A model generated the notes under the pieces. That model was not told the origin of the DNA, made no database searches, and worked only from the letters and a program-made list of their open reading frames with translations. Shown here one piece after another: positions 55,633 through 63,092 of a DNA stretch of 64,000 nt. Within the stretch, counting starts at the first letter, position 1. Each line of letters starts with the position of its first letter. Origin of the DNA: Sediminibacter sp. Hel_I_10. GTDB taxonomy: Bacteria > Bacteroidota > Bacteroidia > Flavobacteriales > Flavobacteriaceae. The stretch is from assembly GCF_000688335.1 (NCBI RefSeq), contig NZ_JHZX01000001.1, positions 3,410,001 through 3,474,000 on the forward strand. Direction: 5' to 3'. The translations under genes and the position numbers were made by a program.

Positions 55633-56000
55633 AGGCAAAATAGAATTTTTTGTTTTTTTTTTTATTGTTCTTTTTTAAAGAGATGGTCAACAACTATTTG
55701 TAATAGAAGCTATCGACCCCATTTCAAATCCAATCTTTTAATGCCTTAACAGCTGCGCTCAAAATATACGTAGATCTACGTATAGGTTATGTTATGTATT
55801 TTTAGTTTCTTGTAGAATATAATACTGAAAACCAAACCAAACCAATCCATTTAAAACCCTCGACCTTTGATCTAGATAACTTTTTTGAGACTCAAATTTT
55901 AGAAAAAATAGGATATAGATAAGGATATAGATTTCAATTGATAGGTTGACTTATCCCGAAGCTGACCATACAAACAGTGAGATTTAATGGGATATAACGA
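55633..56000 (+). other. Intergenic stretch between the second lipoprotein twin and the gene-less cassette
   Basis: It is mostly the 3' part of the duplicated lipoprotein unit, including operator copy 5. It ends in GAGATTTAATGGGATATAACGA directly before the 5' tag of the gene-less cassette, as before cassette C0. No gene. Confidence 0.5.
55767..55812 (+). promoter_or_regulatory. TACGTAG-type operator/promoter repeat, copy 5
   Basis: TACGTAGATCTACGTA (55767-55782) is a perfect 16-base palindrome (7-base halves around AT). TTTCTTG is at 55806-55812, the same distance as in copies 1, 2 and 4. No protein gene follows within 700 bases; it would transcribe the gene-less cassette. Confidence 0.6.
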
Positions 56001-56150
56001 GTTAAATACAATAGCTCCGAAATCGTTATTACTAGTCTAATTGTCCACGGAAAATTAAAATTTACAGCCGATGTTTAAAACGTTACGGACTTCAAACTGA
56101 ACTGAATCAAAAGCCATAATTTGATGATCAACTTTTTGGAATTTCAATAT

Positions 56151-56230
56151 TGCGGAATCAACTCTTACCGAATCCACTCTTACGGAATATTAATGTCGCG
56201 GAATTATTACGGATTCAATTCTTACGGAAT
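56151..56230 (+). repeat. Short degenerate repeats, consensus TTACGGAAT, ~15-base period
   Basis: Six copies at 56151, 56165, 56180, 56196, 56207 and 56222 (TGCGGAAT, TTACCGAAT, TTACGGAAT, TCGCGGAAT, TTACGGATT, TTACGGAAT). The spacing is 11-16 bases. They fill the middle of the gene-less cassette. Confidence 0.6.
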
Positions 56231-56268
56231 TTAAGCACTGGGTAATCCTTACGAGAACGATACGTGGC

Positions 56269-56301
56269 AAAAAAGCCGCTCGAAATGTGAGCCGCTTTTT
56301 T
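56269..56301 (+). terminator. Terminator-like hairpin in the gene-less cassette
   Basis: AAAAAAGCCGCTC and GAGCCGCTTTTTT pair with a single central mismatch around GAAATGT and end in a T-run. This supports transcription of the unit from the + strand. Confidence 0.65.
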
Positions 56302-56419
56302 CCTTTCAACGGTAAAAGCAGAACTCCCTTCGGTCGTTCAGCTTTTGACGATAGTTATTGTCCAATCTCTACGGCATAACTGATCCTGATAAACAACACG
56401 TGTCGCTAAAGTATTTAAC

Positions 56420-56535
56420 ACTGCGTATAATTAATTGCTAGGTCTCTACTATTCGGAAAATTGACGCTTAGCCTTAATGCTGTTTCTTTTTACTATTTTA
56501 GTGCAATAGACACGCAACTAATTATACTCTTACAC
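56420..56535 (+). repeat. Inter-cassette hairpin between Cx and C1
   Basis: GTATAATTAATTGC (~56425-56438) in the left arm is nearly complementary to GCAACTAATTATAC (~56514-56527) in the right arm. The middle contains a pyrimidine-rich GCTGTTTCTTTTTACTATTT like those at 47.87 and 51.17 kb. It directly joins the 3' tag of Cx to the 5' tag of C1. Confidence 0.6.
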
Positions 56536-58100
56536 GTTGTACCCAATTTATGAAAACCGTAATTCACATAATAATTTTGACATTTATAACAGCTTCTTGC
56601 CAACCTCAAGAACTGAATGTGAATATCAAAAATGTTGAAATTAATATTCCTGGAAGTCCAGGACCTTGGCTGAAATACAACGATAATTTTTATTGTTACT
56701 TTAAAACTGACAATGACAAATTTAGTTCAGGTTCTAATCATCAATTTTACATTCTCGATAAAGACGGTAAAATAAAATCTCAAATTGATGTTCCAAAAAA
56801 ACTTCAAACCTTTTATTACGATTTGTACATCAAGAACGATACAATATTTACAACGGAATATTATGACCACAACTCTTTTTATCTTGACCAAACAAATAAC
56901 ACTTGGATAGAAACAAAAAAAGGAATTGATTTATATTACGATGATAAAGACTATTCTGTTTATTCTCTCGATTTTGGAGAATGGGGTGGCGTAACTTGGT
57001 TCAAAGACAAACAAACGGGTAAACAATATGAAATTGGCGCAACATCGCCAGTAATCAATAAGTTAAATAACCATTATTATCTAACAACAGGTATATCCGT
57101 TTTGAAAATTAAAGACCCAACAGAGTTGGATGAAAGTAAGGAGCCCTACGATTATAAAAAAGCTGTTGCTGACCTTGAAAATAGTTATCGAAGAGAAGGG
57201 AATTATTCTACAAATGGAGCGGAAGTAATATTTGAATACAAAGATAATGACTATTTCAACCCAACTTTCTCAATAGCAACATCATTCATTTCAAACGAGA
57301 AACTCTACCATTTGTACAAAGACAGTATTTCAACCAAAATTGGAACAATAGAAAACAAAACGTTAGTTCCATTTTACGAATTTAAATCTATAATCAGACC
57401 TTTTCAATGGAATTACGATACAAGAAACCCAATTCAAAATAACAACTTTCAATCTGTTCAATTCCGAACAGACAAGGATTCTGTTTACGGAATTATAGAA
57501 ATTAACAAAAATGATTTTAAAGTCACCCAATTCAACAATATTTATAAAGAACCAGTATTTGGCGAAAATGAAATGAATGAATGGGTTGAAAATACTTTTG
57601 ACAATTATTATTCAAATTTTAGCTCATTGACTTTAACCCAAATAGACAAAGTTGAGCAAGAGATAAATGCAACGGATATTACCCAAAAACATAAAATTTC
57701 AACTTATCGACTTGATGGTCGAGATGTTAATACGCCAAGAATTTATAGAAAAATTGAGAGTAAAGAATTAAGGTTATTAACAATATATTACTATTCAAAA
57801 GACGAAAAGAAAATAGAGTTAGTGAAATTTGAAAGGGGAAAAAACAGAAACAAAAATCAAAGTATTAAAGATGTTGTTGCTTCAATGAACAATAGCGAAA
57901 TGGAAGAAACACTTTACAAACAAAAATTTGATTGGATTTCAGATTACCTCAAAGGCAAATTAGGAGAACCTAACGACTTGCAAACGGACAAAAATAGTAC
58001 TAAACAAAAATGGAAAAAAAATAACAAAATTATTGTTTTAGAATATAGCAAAAGAGATGTCGAACTAACAATTTACAGCGAATAAAAAACTGGGTACAAC
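56536..58100 (+). mobile_element. Cassette C1 with complementary ends around one lipoprotein gene
   Basis: The 5' end is GTT-GTACCCA-ATTT (56536-56549) and the 3' end AAAC-TGGGTAC-AAC (58087-58100). GTTGTACCCA and TGGGTACAAC are exact reverse complements; the next base is A on one side against C (complement G) on the other. The ATG of the enclosed gene follows the 5' end immediately, leaving no room for a promoter or leader inside the cassette. Confidence 0.6.
56550..58085 (+). CDS. Hypothetical lipoprotein in cassette C1
   Basis: A 511-residue exported lipoprotein (TFITASCQPQE). The first ~320 residues contain regularly spaced Y/W-rich beta strands (FYCYFKTDND, YDLYIKNDTIFTTEYYD, YSVYSLDFGEWGGVTWFKDK) that may form a propeller. 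The C-terminal ~100 residues are helical with a late beta hairpin (LKGKLGEPNDLQT...WKKNNKIIVLEYSKRD). No family recognised. The low-GC, Asn/Lys-rich codon use differs from the housekeeping part of the window. Confidence 0.7.
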   Translation: MKTVIHIIILTFITASCQPQELNVNIKNVEINIPGSPGPWLKYNDNFYCYFKTDNDKFSSGSNHQFYILDKDGKIKSQIDVPKKLQTFYYDLYIKNDTIFTTEYYDHNSFYLDQTNNTWIETKKGIDLYYDDKDYSVYSLDFGEWGGVTWFKDKQTGKQYEIGATSPVINKLNNHYYLTTGISVLKIKDPTELDESKEPYDYKKAVADLENSYRREGNYSTNGAEVIFEYKDNDYFNPTFSIATSFISNEKLYHLYKDSISTKIGTIENKTLVPFYEFKSIIRPFQWNYDTRNPIQNNNFQSVQFRTDKDSVYGIIEINKNDFKVTQFNNIYKEPVFGENEMNEWVENTFDNYYSNFSSLTLTQIDKVEQEINATDITQKHKISTYRLDGRDVNTPRIYRKIESKELRLLTIYYYSKDEKKIELVKFERGKNRNKNQSIKDVVASMNNSEMEETLYKQKFDWISDYLKGKLGEPNDLQTDKNSTKQKWKKNNKIIVLEYSKRDVELTIYSE

Positions 58101-58279
58101 ACCGTATATAGCTCATAGCTAATTAGTTGCTTAATCGAATTTAAGACATATTTGCAAGTCCGCCAAATTTTTTAATTTGGCTTATTGAGAAAAAAGATAA
58201 TAAGAAAATTATAAAATTCGGCTCGTGCTCAACCGAAAGGTAATTGCTAATTTGTACGCTACGAGCCATATACAAAACC
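58101..58279 (+). repeat. Inter-cassette hairpin between C1 and C2 (type B)
   Basis: The left arm GTATATAGCTCATAGC (58104-58119) matches the reverse complement of the right arm GCTACGAGCCATATAC (58258-58273) at 14 of 16 positions. The ~90-base centre (58150-58240) contains CCAAATTTTTTAATTTGG and a TTCGG...CCGAA stem, and is a direct repeat of the centre at 58983-59076. Confidence 0.7.
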
Positions 58280-58932
58280 GTTGTAAAACATTAAAAAATA
58301 GAAATGCAGAAAATTACTCAAGTTTTAATATTATTAATATCAATAGCATCATTTTCTCAAATGACGACAAAAGACAATATTGAGATTGAAATTAAAAAAT
58401 CCAAATTGGTTGATAATGTTAGTGTTGTTGGGATACGACAGCTAAAAGTCAAAAGTGACGAGTTAAGAAAAGTGATGATTAAAACGAAAATAAAATCCCC
58501 AAAGGATAATAAAACCAGACTAAGTGGGTTTTCCCTAATAGACGAAGAAAACAAAATTAGATATCGATTAGCTGATTATAAAGGATATACTGGTTTCATA
58601 GGGTCTCCTGAATTAATCCCTTACCGAAAAACTGAATTATTTGATAAAAAGGGTAATCCAATAAATTATGGACCACCATTCGATAAGTCTGAAAAAGACA
58701 TTTTTAATGATTATGATATTGATGGGTACGTGAATTTTGAAATACCGGTAAATTTTGGAACAAAAAAAAATCCAAACCTTAGCGTTCTATATTTTGGACA
58801 AACGAGATATAAAAAATTTACTGGCGAGTTGTTCTTTACGTTGTTAGCAAAGAATACTAATTTAGTATACCAACTATATTATAAAGATGAAAAAATTTCG
58901 GACATCAAGTTCTGAAAATAACGTTTTACAAC
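58280..58932 (+). mobile_element. Cassette C2 with complementary ends around one secreted-protein gene
   Basis: The 5' end is GTT-GTAAAAC-ATT (58280-58292) and the 3' end AAC-GTTTTAC-AAC (58920-58932). GTTGTAAAAC and GTTTTACAAC are exact reverse complements, and again the following base is A against C (complement G). The gene starts 24 bases after the 5' end begins and stops four bases before the 3' end. Confidence 0.6.
58304..58915 (+). CDS. Hypothetical exported protein in cassette C2
   Basis: A 203-residue protein with a signal peptide (LILLISIASFSQ). The mature region is Lys-rich and beta-stranded, with KNKIRYRLADYKGYTGFIGS-like and VNFEIPVNFGTKKNPNLSVL segments, and looks like an immunoglobulin-like beta sandwich. 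It has no known family, lipobox or T9SS tail. Confidence 0.65.
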   Translation: MQKITQVLILLISIASFSQMTTKDNIEIEIKKSKLVDNVSVVGIRQLKVKSDELRKVMIKTKIKSPKDNKTRLSGFSLIDEENKIRYRLADYKGYTGFIGSPELIPYRKTELFDKKGNPINYGPPFDKSEKDIFNDYDIDGYVNFEIPVNFGTKKNPNLSVLYFGQTRYKKFTGELFFTLLAKNTNLVYQLYYKDEKISDIKF

Positions 58933-59116
58933 AACGTATAAAAATAATAGGGCAATGAGTGCTTAACCTAATGGTAATGTCACATTTGCGAAGTTGCCAA
59001 ATTTTTAAATTTGGCTTATTGAGAAAAAAAGATAATAATAAAAAATTAAAAATTCGGCTTGTGTTCAACCGAATGGTTTGCGCTCATTAACTGCCCTACT
59101 ATTCTTATACACAACC
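58933..59116 (+). repeat. Inter-cassette hairpin between C2 and C3 (type B)
   Basis: The left arm GTATAAAAATAATAGGGCA (from 58936) pairs with the right arm TGCCCTACTATTCTTATAC (to 59110) with only two mismatches, and pairing continues through ATGAGTGC/GCGCTCAT with a small bulge. The ~90-base centre (58983-59076) repeats the centre of the preceding hairpin. Confidence 0.7.
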
Positions 59117-59187
59117 GTTGGCGGTAATACAAAGGAAACTCTCGTCCTAAAATAGGTTGACTAAAAATTAAACACTTTTAGTACACT

Positions 59188-59571
59188 ATGGAAACACCAA
59201 AGAATGGCTCCTGCCGAAAAAAACAGTACCAAAAAATAAGTTTCGACCTGAAACTTTCCATCATTGACGAAATTGCAAACGGACAGACCTCCGTCAATCA
59301 CGCTGCAAACAAGTACAATATTCCCAGAAGCTCCATTGAGTATTGGATCAAGAAATTGAGTAACTTCGAGAACAAATCCAATACAATGAGTAAAAACCAA
59401 GAAATCAAAAAACTTAAAGAGCGCATCGAGGAACTTGAGTTCGTCAAGGACTTCCAACAGGACGTGATAGCTGACTTTGAAAACGTTACGGGAGAGCATC
59501 TCTCAAAAAAGTACTTGCCCGAAGCATTAGTAAAAGAGATAGAGAAAAAGAGAAAAGACCTTACAAGGTAA
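59188..59571 (+). CDS. IS3-family transposase OrfA
   Basis: A 127-residue protein. The N-terminal helix-turn-helix is LSIIDEIANGQTSVNHAANK followed by YNIPRSSIEYWIKKL, and a leucine-zipper-like coiled coil follows (NQEIKKLKERIEELEFVKDF). It provides DNA binding for the OrfAB transposase. Near its end GAG-AAA-AAG-AGA is a likely slip site: the -1 frame is open there and continues into OrfB as ...EKRPYKVKWLYQCFG. Confidence 0.9.
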   Translation: METPKNGSCRKKQYQKISFDLKLSIIDEIANGQTSVNHAANKYNIPRSSIEYWIKKLSNFENKSNTMSKNQEIKKLKERIEELEFVKDFQQDVIADFENVTGEHLSKKYLPEALVKEIEKKRKDLTR

Positions 59572-59672
59572 AATGGCTCTATCAATGCTTCGGGATAAGC
59601 AAACAGGCGTACTATAAACGTCTAAAGGCAAATCATGATAAAGAAAAAAGAGATCAAACAGTCCTGGACCTT

Positions 59673-60422
59673 GTGCGTCAGAAAAGAAAGATCCACTATA
59701 GATCAGGTTGTAGAAAATTGATCAAGTACATTGGGAGCGAACTTAGGGAAAACAACATAAAAATGGGAAGAGATGCATTGTTCGACCTACTAAGATCCTA
59801 TGGAATGCTGATCAAAAAAAACAAACGCTATCATATTACAACAGACTCCAAACATCTGTTATACAAATCTCCAAACCTCATAAAAGACTTGGAAATTACC
59901 CATAGCGAACAGGTATTTGTCAGCGATATAACCTATATAAAAACAGATGACGGTCACGCTTATTTGGCACTGGTAACAGATGCCTACTCTAAGAAACTAA
60001 TGGGTTGGGCATTGGACGACAATATGAGGGCCACATTGGTCGTAAAGGCTCTGGACATGGCCATAAAGAACATGGAATTCAAGCACGAGAACATCATTCA
60101 CCACTCGGACAGGGGCATACAGTACTGTTGTCCAGAGTTCACTGATTTTGCAGAGAAAAACAACTTTATACTTAGCACAACCCAGCAGTATGACCCTTAT
60201 GAGAACGCAGTGGCAGAAAGGATAAACGGGATACTCAAGTATGAGTTCGGACTCAAGAAAACAATCAAGAGCGTAGATATCGCAAGGCTAATCATGAAAC
60301 AGGCAACACGGATATACAACCAGCAAAGAATCCATTGGAGCCTGGGGCTCGAAACACCTGAATGTATCCACAAGAAATACAACCCAATAAAGTACAGGTC
60401 ATACAGAAAGAAAACGGCCTAG
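59673..60422 (+). CDS. IS3-family transposase OrfB (DDE integrase core)
   Basis: The stand-alone frame from 59673 gives 249 residues; as OrfAB, translation would come from OrfA by a -1 shift near 59545, adding the segment before it (VKWLYQCFGISKQAYYKRLK is encoded at 59568-59627). The catalytic triad is visible: Asp in FVSDITYIKT, Asp in HHSDRGIQYC and Glu in NAVAERINGILKYEF. No internal stop is seen, so the element may be active. Confidence 0.9.
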   Translation: MRQKRKIHYRSGCRKLIKYIGSELRENNIKMGRDALFDLLRSYGMLIKKNKRYHITTDSKHLLYKSPNLIKDLEITHSEQVFVSDITYIKTDDGHAYLALVTDAYSKKLMGWALDDNMRATLVVKALDMAIKNMEFKHENIIHHSDRGIQYCCPEFTDFAEKNNFILSTTQQYDPYENAVAERINGILKYEFGLKKTIKSVDIARLIMKQATRIYNQQRIHWSLGLETPECIHKKYNPIKYRSYRKKTA

Positions 60423-60567
60423 GAATGTTGGCAACTTTTTTAAAACCCGAAGGGAATTATTTGAAAAAAGTTGTCAATGTTCCCTGTAAATTTTAGACAT
60501 TTATAATGACTTTTTAACCCAAAAAATGGTCAACCTATTTCAGGACAAGACAGAACACAAGAAACAT

Positions 60568-62010
60568 ATGGAATTCAAGAATGAAATAGAAATTTTTATC
60601 AAAGATTTTGTCAAAGATTTAAATGAAGGCAGTGCTTCCATATTTGCAGGTGCAGGATTATCAATACCTGCAGGTTATGTAAATTGGTCAGAATTAATGG
60701 ATGAAATTGCTCAAGACCTCGGACTTAGTATATCAAATGAAACAGACCTTGTATCATTAGCCCAATATCACGTAAATGAGAATCGAACTCGTTCTAAAAT
60801 TAACAGAAAAATACTTGAAGAATTTGTCGAGAATGTTGAAGAAACAGAGAATCATCAAATAATATCTCGTCTCCCACTATCATCAGTTTGGACAACAAAT
60901 TATGACAAACTTATTGAACAAGCATTCCAAAATGAAAATAAAGTAGTTGATGTAAAATATAGTAATAATCAATTACTCACTACAAAACCTAAACGAGATA
61001 TTGTTATTTATAAAATGCACGGAGATGTAAACCATCCTTCAGAAGCTATATTAACAAAAGAACAATACGAAGATTATCACAGAACTCACGAACCATACAT
61101 TAATACACTTACAGGCGAATTAACAACTAAAACCTTTTTATTTATAGGTTTCAGCTTTACAGACCCAAATTTAGATTACGTACTGAGTCGACTAAATTTT
61201 AGATACAGAGAACAAAAAAGACAACACTATTGCTTTGTAAAGAAACACGTTCTAAGTGATAATAATAATCCAGATAAAGCTACATTAGATTACAATACTA
61301 AGAAACAAACACTTATTATAAACGATTTAAAACGTTATGGAATTAAATCACTAATAATTGAAAGTTATAACGAGATAACAGAAATCCTCAAAGAAATTGA
61401 AAATCGTTACAAGAAGAAAACATTATTTATCTCTGGTAGTGCAGAAGTATATGACCCAATTGAAAAAAATCAAGCATTAGGTTTTATCCATAAACTATCA
61501 AGAAAAATAATTGAACAAGATTATCGCATTATTAACGGTTTTGGCTGGGGCATTGGAAGTTCTGTAATTAATGGAGCTTTAGAAGCGATTTATTTGAAAC
61601 CTTCAAAATATTCTGAAAGTCAGTTGATTTTAAAACCTTTCCCTCAGTTTGAATCTGGCAATAAAAAACTTCCTGAATTGTGGGAGGATTATAGACAAAA
61701 AATGATTTCTCTGAGTGGAATATCAATTTTTGTTTTCGGAAACAAATTAAAAGAGGGCAAAATTGTTGAAGCAAATGGTGTAATTCGTGAATTTGAAATC
61801 TCACATCATAATGGAAATATATGCATTCCAATAGCCTTTACCAACTATGCTTCAAAAACAATTTTTGAAACAATCTTAAAGCAACCCGATAAATATTATC
61901 AAAAACCAAAAGTTGTTTTACCGTATCTTAAAAAATTAGCAGACGATAAGGTTTCAATGTCGGAAAAATTGAAAGTGATTATAGAACTATTAAAAACAAT
62001 AAACAAATAA
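60568..62010 (+). CDS. thsA: Thoeris effector ThsA (SIR2-SLOG NADase)
   Basis: A 480-residue protein. Residues ~1-280 are a SIR2 domain: IFAGAGLSIPAGYVNW is the NAD loop, then VWTTNYDKLI with Asn111, IYKMHGDVNHP with His151, and FLFIGFSFTDPNL. These match the catalytic Asn112 and His152 known in Bacillus cereus ThsA. The C-terminal ~200 residues are a SLOG-type domain (LFISGSAEVYDPIEKNQALG, then GFGWGIGSSVINGALE) that binds the cyclic ADP-ribose signal made by ThsB. On phage infection ThsA depletes NAD. ATG 60568 is chosen; the frame runs 42 bases upstream into the IS end, which is not native. thsB1 begins three bases after the stop. Confidence 0.9.
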   Translation: MEFKNEIEIFIKDFVKDLNEGSASIFAGAGLSIPAGYVNWSELMDEIAQDLGLSISNETDLVSLAQYHVNENRTRSKINRKILEEFVENVEETENHQIISRLPLSSVWTTNYDKLIEQAFQNENKVVDVKYSNNQLLTTKPKRDIVIYKMHGDVNHPSEAILTKEQYEDYHRTHEPYINTLTGELTTKTFLFIGFSFTDPNLDYVLSRLNFRYREQKRQHYCFVKKHVLSDNNNPDKATLDYNTKKQTLIINDLKRYGIKSLIIESYNEITEILKEIENRYKKKTLFISGSAEVYDPIEKNQALGFIHKLSRKIIEQDYRIINGFGWGIGSSVINGALEAIYLKPSKYSESQLILKPFPQFESGNKKLPELWEDYRQKMISLSGISIFVFGNKLKEGKIVEANGVIREFEISHHNGNICIPIAFTNYASKTIFETILKQPDKYYQKPKVVLPYLKKLADDKVSMSEKLKVIIELLKTINK

Positions 62011-62013
62011 ACT

Positions 62014-62505
62014 ATGGCAAGAAACGTATTTACAAGCTTTCATTACAAACCTGATAATTGGAGAGCATCAACTGTTAGAAGTATAGGCAAAATAGAAGGA
62101 AACAAGGTTGTAACAGCTAATAAGTGGGAAGAAGTTACAAATGGTGGAGCAACTGCAATCAAAAAATGGATTAATGACAATATGAAAGGTAAATCTTGTG
62201 TTATTGTTTTGGTTGGTCAGGATACGGCAAAAAGGAAATGGATTGACTACGAAATAGAACGAGCTTGGACAGAAAAAAAAGGACTGTTAGGTATTAATAT
62301 TCACAATTTAAAAAATAGTAATGGAGAACAATCCAACAAAGGAAATAATCCATTTGAACATTTTACTTTAGGTTCAAAAAAATTATCATCAGTAGTAAAA
62401 TGTTATAATCCACCATACAAAACGAGCACTAATGTATATAGTTACATTAAGGAGAATATTGAAGATTGGATTGAAGAAGCCATAGAAATAAGGAAAAATA
62501 ACTAA
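62014..62505 (+). CDS. thsB: Thoeris TIR-like sensor, first ThsB
   Basis: A 163-residue protein of the DUF1863/MTH538 TIR-like family used as ThsB. It has VFTSFHYKPDNWRASTVRSI at the N-terminus, CVIVLVGQDTAKRKWIDYEI with the candidate catalytic Glu80, and GLLGINIHNLK. ThsB proteins sense phage and convert NAD into a cyclic ADP-ribose isomer that activates ThsA. It is three bases after thsA, and its stop overlaps the next start (TAATG). Confidence 0.88.
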   Translation: MARNVFTSFHYKPDNWRASTVRSIGKIEGNKVVTANKWEEVTNGGATAIKKWINDNMKGKSCVIVLVGQDTAKRKWIDYEIERAWTEKKGLLGINIHNLKNSNGEQSNKGNNPFEHFTLGSKKLSSVVKCYNPPYKTSTNVYSYIKENIEDWIEEAIEIRKNN

Positions 62506-63092
62506 TGAGCGTTCTAAGTAAATCACAACTTTATGAGTTTAGAAACTCAACGAGATATTTTTCAAAAGCAGTAACGGAAAGTCTAAATGAGTTTTCTTCA
62601 GAAAGTAAAACTGGAAAAACCACAATTTTTTTATCACACAAGCACGATGAAAGAAAAGAATTAGATAGTGTCATTTCTTTTTTGAAAAAAATTAATGTAA
62701 ATGTTTATGTTGATTGGCTTGATGAAGGTATGCCTAAAACTACTTCTGGAAAAACTGCCACTCGAATTAAACTAAAAATAAAAGAAAACGATAAGTTTAT
62801 TTTTTTAGCAACAGAAGGAGCAATTAATTCAAAATGGTGCAATTGGGAATTAGGATTTGGAGATTCACATAAATTTGATAGAAATATTGCACTATTTCCT
62901 GTTAGAGATGATGGTTTCAGTTTTTCGGGTAATGAATACCTACAAATCTATCCAAGAATTGAATACGTAAGTAGAAATTCCGTATCAAGACGAATTGGAG
63001 GATATTTTGATGAAGGATATTATGTTATATCACCAAGGAATGAAGATGGAACGAGTTATTATACGAAAATTGAGGATTGGCTGAAAAGATAA
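62505..63092 (+). CDS. thsB: Thoeris TIR-domain sensor, second ThsB
   Basis: A 195-residue TIR-domain protein of a different TIR branch: TIFLSHKHDERKELDSVISF with the SHK box, VNVYVDWLDEGMP, and INSKWCNWELGFGDSHKF with the candidate catalytic Glu115. An N-terminal helix (residues 1-35) precedes the TIR fold. Start and previous stop overlap by one base (TAATG), so translation is coupled. Thoeris loci with more than one TIR gene are known to recognise different phages. The cassette 3' end begins one base after its stop. Confidence 0.85.
   Translation: MSVLSKSQLYEFRNSTRYFSKAVTESLNEFSSESKTGKTTIFLSHKHDERKELDSVISFLKKINVNVYVDWLDEGMPKTTSGKTATRIKLKIKENDKFIFLATEGAINSKWCNWELGFGDSHKFDRNIALFPVRDDGFSFSGNEYLQIYPRIEYVSRNSVSRRIGGYFDEGYYVISPRNEDGTSYYTKIEDWLKR

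Larger units (their letters stand above)
56001..56419 (+). mobile_element. Cassette Cx: gene-less unit with complementary ends
   Basis: The 5' end is GTTAAATAC (56001-56009) and the 3' end GTATTTAAC (56411-56419), exact reverse complements over nine bases. The ~400 bases between contain no supported ORF. They contain a run of TTACGGAAT-like repeats (56151-56230) and a terminator-like hairpin (56269-56301). The unit differs from the other cassettes in lacking the A/G difference rule. It could encode an RNA or be a decayed gene. Confidence 0.45.
59144..60546 (+). mobile_element. IS3-family insertion sequence
   Basis: The terminal inverted repeats are GTCCTAAAATAGGTTGAC (59144-59161) and, reversed, GTCCTGAAATAGGTTGAC (60529-60546), 17 of 18 identical. 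Inside are an OrfA/OrfB pair in the -1 arrangement. The total length of ~1.4 kb is typical. Flanking bases do not show an obvious direct target duplication, so the exact ends may extend a few bases further (CTC/CTT precede the repeats). Confidence 0.85.

Noticed and set aside
59131-60567. Direct target-site duplication of the IS3 element
   Set aside because: The three to four bases outside the inverted repeats (CTC on the left, AAG on the right) do not match, so no duplication is claimed.
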